A stretch of DNA of 7,822 nucleotides from Dehalococcoidia bacterium CG2_30_46_19. Its GTDB lineage: Bacteria; Chloroflexota; Dehalococcoidia; GIF9; AB-539-J10. A program made the translations under genes and the position numbers. Position 1 is the stretch's first letter; every line of letters starts with the position of its first letter. The notes under the pieces were generated by a model. It ran no database searches, was not told the DNA's origin, and saw only the letters and a program-made list of their open reading frames with translations. The DNA is taken from the NCBI GenBank assembly GCA_001872925.1, contig MNYD01000015.1:1-7822 (forward strand). The letters are read 5' to 3'. This document shows positions 5,948-7,822 of this stretch, piece after piece.

Positions 5948-7004
5948 GAACAGGAAAGAACAGAGGAGGTTGGTGGTGTTAAATCAAGTGGAGATAGGCA
6001 AGATGATTGGGAAGGAAGCGGCTGAGGTATTGGACCTTTCCCTGCGTCATGTAAGAAGAATTTTGGCAGCGTATAGGAAGGAGGGCGCCGCAGCATTAGC
6101 ACATGGCAATCGGGGAAGAAAGCCTCACCATGCCCTCGACGAAAGTTTAAGGAGGCAGGTATTAGAGCTGGCAAGGTCAACTTATGCCGGTTGCAATAAC
6201 CAGCACTTCACCGAACTCCTTGCCGAGCGGGAAGGAATTAATCTTTCCCGCTCCACAGTGCGTCGTATCCTCCTTGGCGCCGGGGTAAGAAGCCCGAGGA
6301 AGAGACGACCACCAAAGCATCGCTCCCGAAGGGAACGCTACCCTAAGGAGGGGATGCTGCTACAAATTGATGGCAGTCGTGATGATTGGCTAGAGGGTAG
6401 AGGGCCTTATCTAACCCTTACAGGAGCAGTAGACGATGCTACAGGCAAAGTCCCTTATGCTTTGTTCAGAGACCAGGAAGATGCTCAGGGATATGCTCTC
6501 CTGCTACACCACATTGTGGAAAGTCATGGTATACCTGAAGCCCTATATCATGATGCCCATGGCATATTTGAGCGTTCTAAAAGAGAGCCAGAGTCACTGG
6601 AAGAGCAACTCTCAGGAAGAAGAGAGCCAACCCAGTTTAGCAGAATGATGGAGGAACTGGGTATTATTTCCATTACCTCACGTTCCCCGCAGGCTAAAGG
6701 AAGGATTGAGAGGCTATGGGGAACCTTCCAGGACAGGCTGGTTAGCGAACTTCGCATAGCAAGGACAAGCACGGTCGAGGAAACTAACTCGGTGCTCTGG
6801 GATTTTCTCCCCCGATTTAGCCGGAGGTTTGCCGTTCCGGCTAAAGAACCGGGCTCAGCTTACCACAAGCCTCCTGAAGGGTTTAATCCTGATGAAGTAT
6901 TCTGCTTTAACTATCAGCGAACGGTAGGTCCCGATAATGTGGTGCGTTTTGGAGAACAATACAGAATCAAAACCACAGGAGCTCACTGCTCCTGTGGTAG
7001 GTAA
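5919..7004 (+). CDS. IS1202/ISNCY family DDE transposase, C-terminus probably frameshifted
   Basis: This protein would cut and join the ends of the surrounding IS. Its 361 residues contain an N-terminal helix-turn-helix region (about 10-55, with EAAEVLDLSLRHVRRILAAYRKEG), a second winged-helix-like part (about 75-125, NLSRSTVRRIL), a basic linker RSPRKRRPPKHRSRRER, and an integrase-type catalytic core. The likely catalytic triad is D151 (LLQIDGS), D212 (YHDAHGIF) and E264 (KGRIERLWGT). The conserved SPQAKGRIERLWGTFQDRL stretch is characteristic of this family. The start may be ATG 5919 or ATG 5928; AAGGG at 5911-5915 is 3 or 12 bases away, neither ideal. The tail after residue 351 (TTGAHCSCGR) does not look like family sequence. 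The +1 frame from 6973 reads PQELTAPV through NYPWLR to a TGA at 7096-7098 inside the right IS end, which looks like the original C-terminus. Confidence 0.85.
   Translation: MSPMKERVTLNRKEQRRLVVLNQVEIGKMIGKEAAEVLDLSLRHVRRILAAYRKEGAAALAHGNRGRKPHHALDESLRRQVLELARSTYAGCNNQHFTELLAEREGINLSRSTVRRILLGAGVRSPRKRRPPKHRSRRERYPKEGMLLQIDGSRDDWLEGRGPYLTLTGAVDDATGKVPYALFRDQEDAQGYALLLHHIVESHGIPEALYHDAHGIFERSKREPESLEEQLSGRREPTQFSRMMEELGIISITSRSPQAKGRIERLWGTFQDRLVSELRIARTSTVEETNSVLWDFLPRFSRRFAVPAKEPGSAYHKPPEGFNPDEVFCFNYQRTVGPDNVVRFGEQYRIKTTGAHCSCGR
6973..6997 (+). repeat. 10-bp perfect hairpin at the transposase frame break
   Basis: CCACAGGAGC and GCTCCTGTGG pair perfectly around a five-base loop TCACT. It lies exactly where family-like sequence changes frame. 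No T-run follows, so it is not an intrinsic terminator. Confidence 0.6.
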
Positions 7005-7098
7005 GACCTTAGAGCCAAAGACCCGTCATCCCTATAAACCTGCCCCGAACTATCCTTGGCTAAGGTCCTTCAAAATGTATGTCGATAAGAGGGGGTGA
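6973..7098 (+). pseudogene. Out-of-frame C-terminal remnant of the transposase
   Basis: In the +1 frame relative to the main ORF, this stretch reads PQELTAPVVGKTLEPKTRHP, then YKPAPNYPWLRSFKMYVDKRG, then TGA in the right terminal repeat. A proline-rich linker followed by a PNYPWLR or HPWRR-like ending is usual at the end of this transposase family. A region of roughly 30 residues normally found between the two parts also seems to be missing, so this may be an internal deletion plus a frameshift and not a single-base change. Confidence 0.5.
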
Positions 7099-7144
7099 CA
7101 AATTCACAGAACAATTATGGTGACATTTTCACTGGACAGCAACA
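7093..7144 (+). repeat. IS right terminal inverted repeat made of two 25-base units
   Basis: Units starting at 7094 and 7119 share the pattern GGTGACA, two bases, TTCAC, one base, G, one base, ACA (16 of the first 20 bases identical). Inverted, the pair matches the left end around TAATTGTT and again at the outer TGTTGnTGT. Confidence 0.65.
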
Positions 7145-7157
7145 GTGAGTGTACTGG

Positions 7158-7312
7158 GAGTGTTTACTAACCTCACCCCCTTCATCCCCCTCTCCTTCAA
7201 AGGAGAGGGGGGAAGAGATTTATAAGAGAGGGGTTTCACCCCTCTCTTATCTACACTCCCCCTTCCCTTGCTAAGGGAAGGGGGTCAGGGGGATAGGTTG
7301 CTAAACAATCTT
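7158..7312. repeat. MITE-like element with three internal hairpins and an 8-bp flanking duplication
   Basis: Terminal inverted repeats of 16 bp (7158-7173 and 7295-7310, 13 matching) enclose three stems: 7186-7197 with 7200-7211 (12 bp), 7222-7234 with 7238-7250 (13 bp), and 7258-7269 with 7273-7284 (12 bp), with 2-3 base loops. TGTACTGG lies directly outside on the left (7150-7157) and after the right end (7313-7320), like a target-site duplication. No coding capacity; mobilisation would need a transposase in trans. Confidence 0.6.
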
Positions 7313-7531
7313 TGTACTGGTTCATATGATTGGTGACACTAACTCGTCTCTTGTCATTGCGAGGCACGCCTCCATGTCATTGCGAGGAGTGTTAACGACG
7401 AAGCAATCTCAAAACGAGATTCCTCGCTTTCGCTCGGAACAAAAATTGCCACGCTTCGCTCGCAATGACAAGGAAGTATTTCTCAGTGTTATAAACATAT
7501 AATGTGTCACCCATCTATCTGAACTACATCA
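7313..7531. repeat. 219-bp inverted-repeat element, possible MITE or IS remnant
   Basis: Bases 7313-7339 are an inverted match to 7504-7531 (21 of 28 aligned columns with one gap), including a perfect GGTGACAC/GTGTCACC and the GTTCA/TGAAC block. The interior carries no ORF of note and contains the dispersed repeat at 7350-7472. The TGTCACC core is shared with the neighbouring IS ends, but the orientation is reversed relative to that IS. Confidence 0.4.
7350..7472. repeat. TGTCATTGCGAGG-type dispersed palindromic repeat
   Basis: CTTGTCATTGCGAG (7350-7363) is the perfect inverse of 7459-7472. A second TGTCATTGCGAGG copy starts at 7375, so the left end is duplicated, with a GAGGC/GCCTC stem between the copies. 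An inner stem pairs AATCTC (7405-7410) with GAGATT (7416-7421). I recognise this motif family from many bacterial genomes, where it is scattered in intergenic DNA; its function is not established. Confidence 0.65.
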
Positions 7532-7711
7532 GTCCTTGTGCCATGATGAGCTATTAAGTTACGCTAAATTCAGATAGCTCTGCTATTTAACTATTTTAAT
7601 CCGGGGCAATAACTAACTTCGTAAGGAGAGACATATATCCGAGGAATTAATATCTCAAATTTTTATGCTTTACTTTTTCCTTTGGTTTTGAAATTTAAAG
7701 CATCCTTAGCT

Positions 7712-7822
7712 TCAACCACCATCGGGAGCATTCGGTGAGGGCTGTTTTGGACGATAAGGGTTAACATGAACTATGACATCCTGCACATGCTCAACCTCGC
7801 CCAAGAGCCTGCTTTTTACCTC
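7712..7822 (-). CDS. C-terminal end of a probable cation diffusion facilitator (CDF) transporter
   Basis: On the minus strand an ORF open at the window edge gives 36 residues: EVKSRLLGEVEHVQDVIVHV, then NPYRPKQPSPNAPDGG, then TGA. The pattern of an amphipathic helix followed by xVxDVxVHVxP resembles the last strand of the cytoplasmic dimerisation domain of CDF metal/proton antiporters, which commonly ends in HxEP; here the acidic residue is N. The full protein (usually 290-400 residues, six membrane helices) would extend to the right. It reads towards the repeat cluster. The call rests on a short stretch only, so another ferredoxin-like-fold protein is possible. Confidence 0.5.
   Translation of the reverse strand, partial: EVKSRLLGEVEHVQDVIVHVNPYRPKQPSPNAPDGG

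Larger units (their letters stand above)
5875..7144 (+). mobile_element. IS1202/ISNCY-type insertion sequence with iterated TGTCACC ends
   Basis: The inner ends match clearly: left 5894-5927 and right 7093-7125 (inverted) each have two TGTCACC motifs 25-26 bases apart with TAATTGTT between them. Similarity continues outward more weakly to TGTTGATGT on the left (5875-5883) and the inverted ACAGCAACA on the right (7136-7144), which I take as the outer ends; the conservative limits are 5894-7125. One transposase fills the interior and its original stop probably lies inside the right end. I see no convincing target duplication, so the copy may be old or may have lost flanking sequence. It sits between the nuo promoter and a divergently maintained repeat cluster. 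Confidence 0.75.

Noticed and set aside
5902..6180. Minus-strand 92-codon ORF opposite the transposase start
   Set aside because: It is a shadow of the transposase frame, low-complexity in Ser/Pro/Leu, with no family signal.
7158..7472. Repeat cluster as a CRISPR array
   Set aside because: There are no regularly spaced identical direct repeats with unique spacers; the structure is palindromic and element-like.
7332..7511. GGTGACAC/GTGTCACC pair as a small derivative of the neighbouring IS
   Set aside because: The motif orientation is opposite to that of the IS ends, so it cannot be a simple internal-deletion derivative.
7665..7703. ATGCTTTA/TAAAGCAT inverted repeat as terminator of the CDF-like gene
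   Set aside because: The stem is only 8 bp, AT-rich, with a 23-base loop, and no T-run follows on the minus strand.
7766..7822. Plus-strand ORF start MNYDILHMLNLAQEPAFYL after an AAGGG
   Set aside because: The opposite strand reads as a recognisable CDF C-terminal end over the same bases and stops cleanly; the plus ORF shows no recognisable family.

Overview
The window carries the 5' part of a respiratory complex I (nuo) operon on the minus strand, then a roughly 1.9 kb accessory interval packed with an insertion sequence and small repeats, and at the right edge the last 36 codons of a probable cation-efflux transporter. Gene order on the minus strand, read from right to left, is nuoA-nuoB-nuoC-nuoD-nuoH-nuoI-nuoJ-nuoK-(36-codon sORF)-nuoL, with nuoL cut by the window edge at position 1. 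Complex I is an anaerobic or aerobic respiratory proton pump. NuoB, C, D and I form the peripheral connecting arm, and NuoA, H, J, K and L form the membrane arm.

nuoD is followed directly by nuoH, so the NADH-oxidising genes nuoE, nuoF and nuoG are absent from their usual place. nuoC and nuoD are separate genes. An 11-subunit, EFG-less complex I is known in Dehalococcoidia and several other anaerobic or deep-branching groups. Together with the style of the repeats, this makes a Chloroflexota (Dehalococcoidia-like) bacterium a reasonable guess, but this is inference and not proof. The operon is tightly packed: most junctions overlap by 1-20 bases (TAATG, TAGTG), and several genes start with GTG or TTG. 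The exception is the 159-base nuoK-nuoL gap, which holds a candidate small ORF whose stop codon overlaps the nuoL start.

Upstream of nuoA a minus-strand promoter can be read: TTGACA, then a spacer that contains nine consecutive G, then a TATAGT/TAGTAT -10. A homopolymer at that position is the classic layout of a slippage-controlled promoter. Immediately beyond it lies an IS1202/ISNCY-type insertion sequence (about 5875-7144), whose transposase reads away from nuo. Its long ends are built from iterated TGTCACC motifs. The transposase appears frameshifted and shortened at its C-terminus.

Right of the IS lie a 155-bp MITE-like element with three near-perfect hairpins and an 8-bp flanking direct repeat (7150-7320), and a second inverted-repeat element (7313-7531) that encloses a TGTCATTGCGAGG-type dispersed repeat. 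Positions 7532-7711 hold nothing I can identify. The minus-strand ORF ending at 7712 resembles the C-terminal end of CDF-family metal/proton antiporters.
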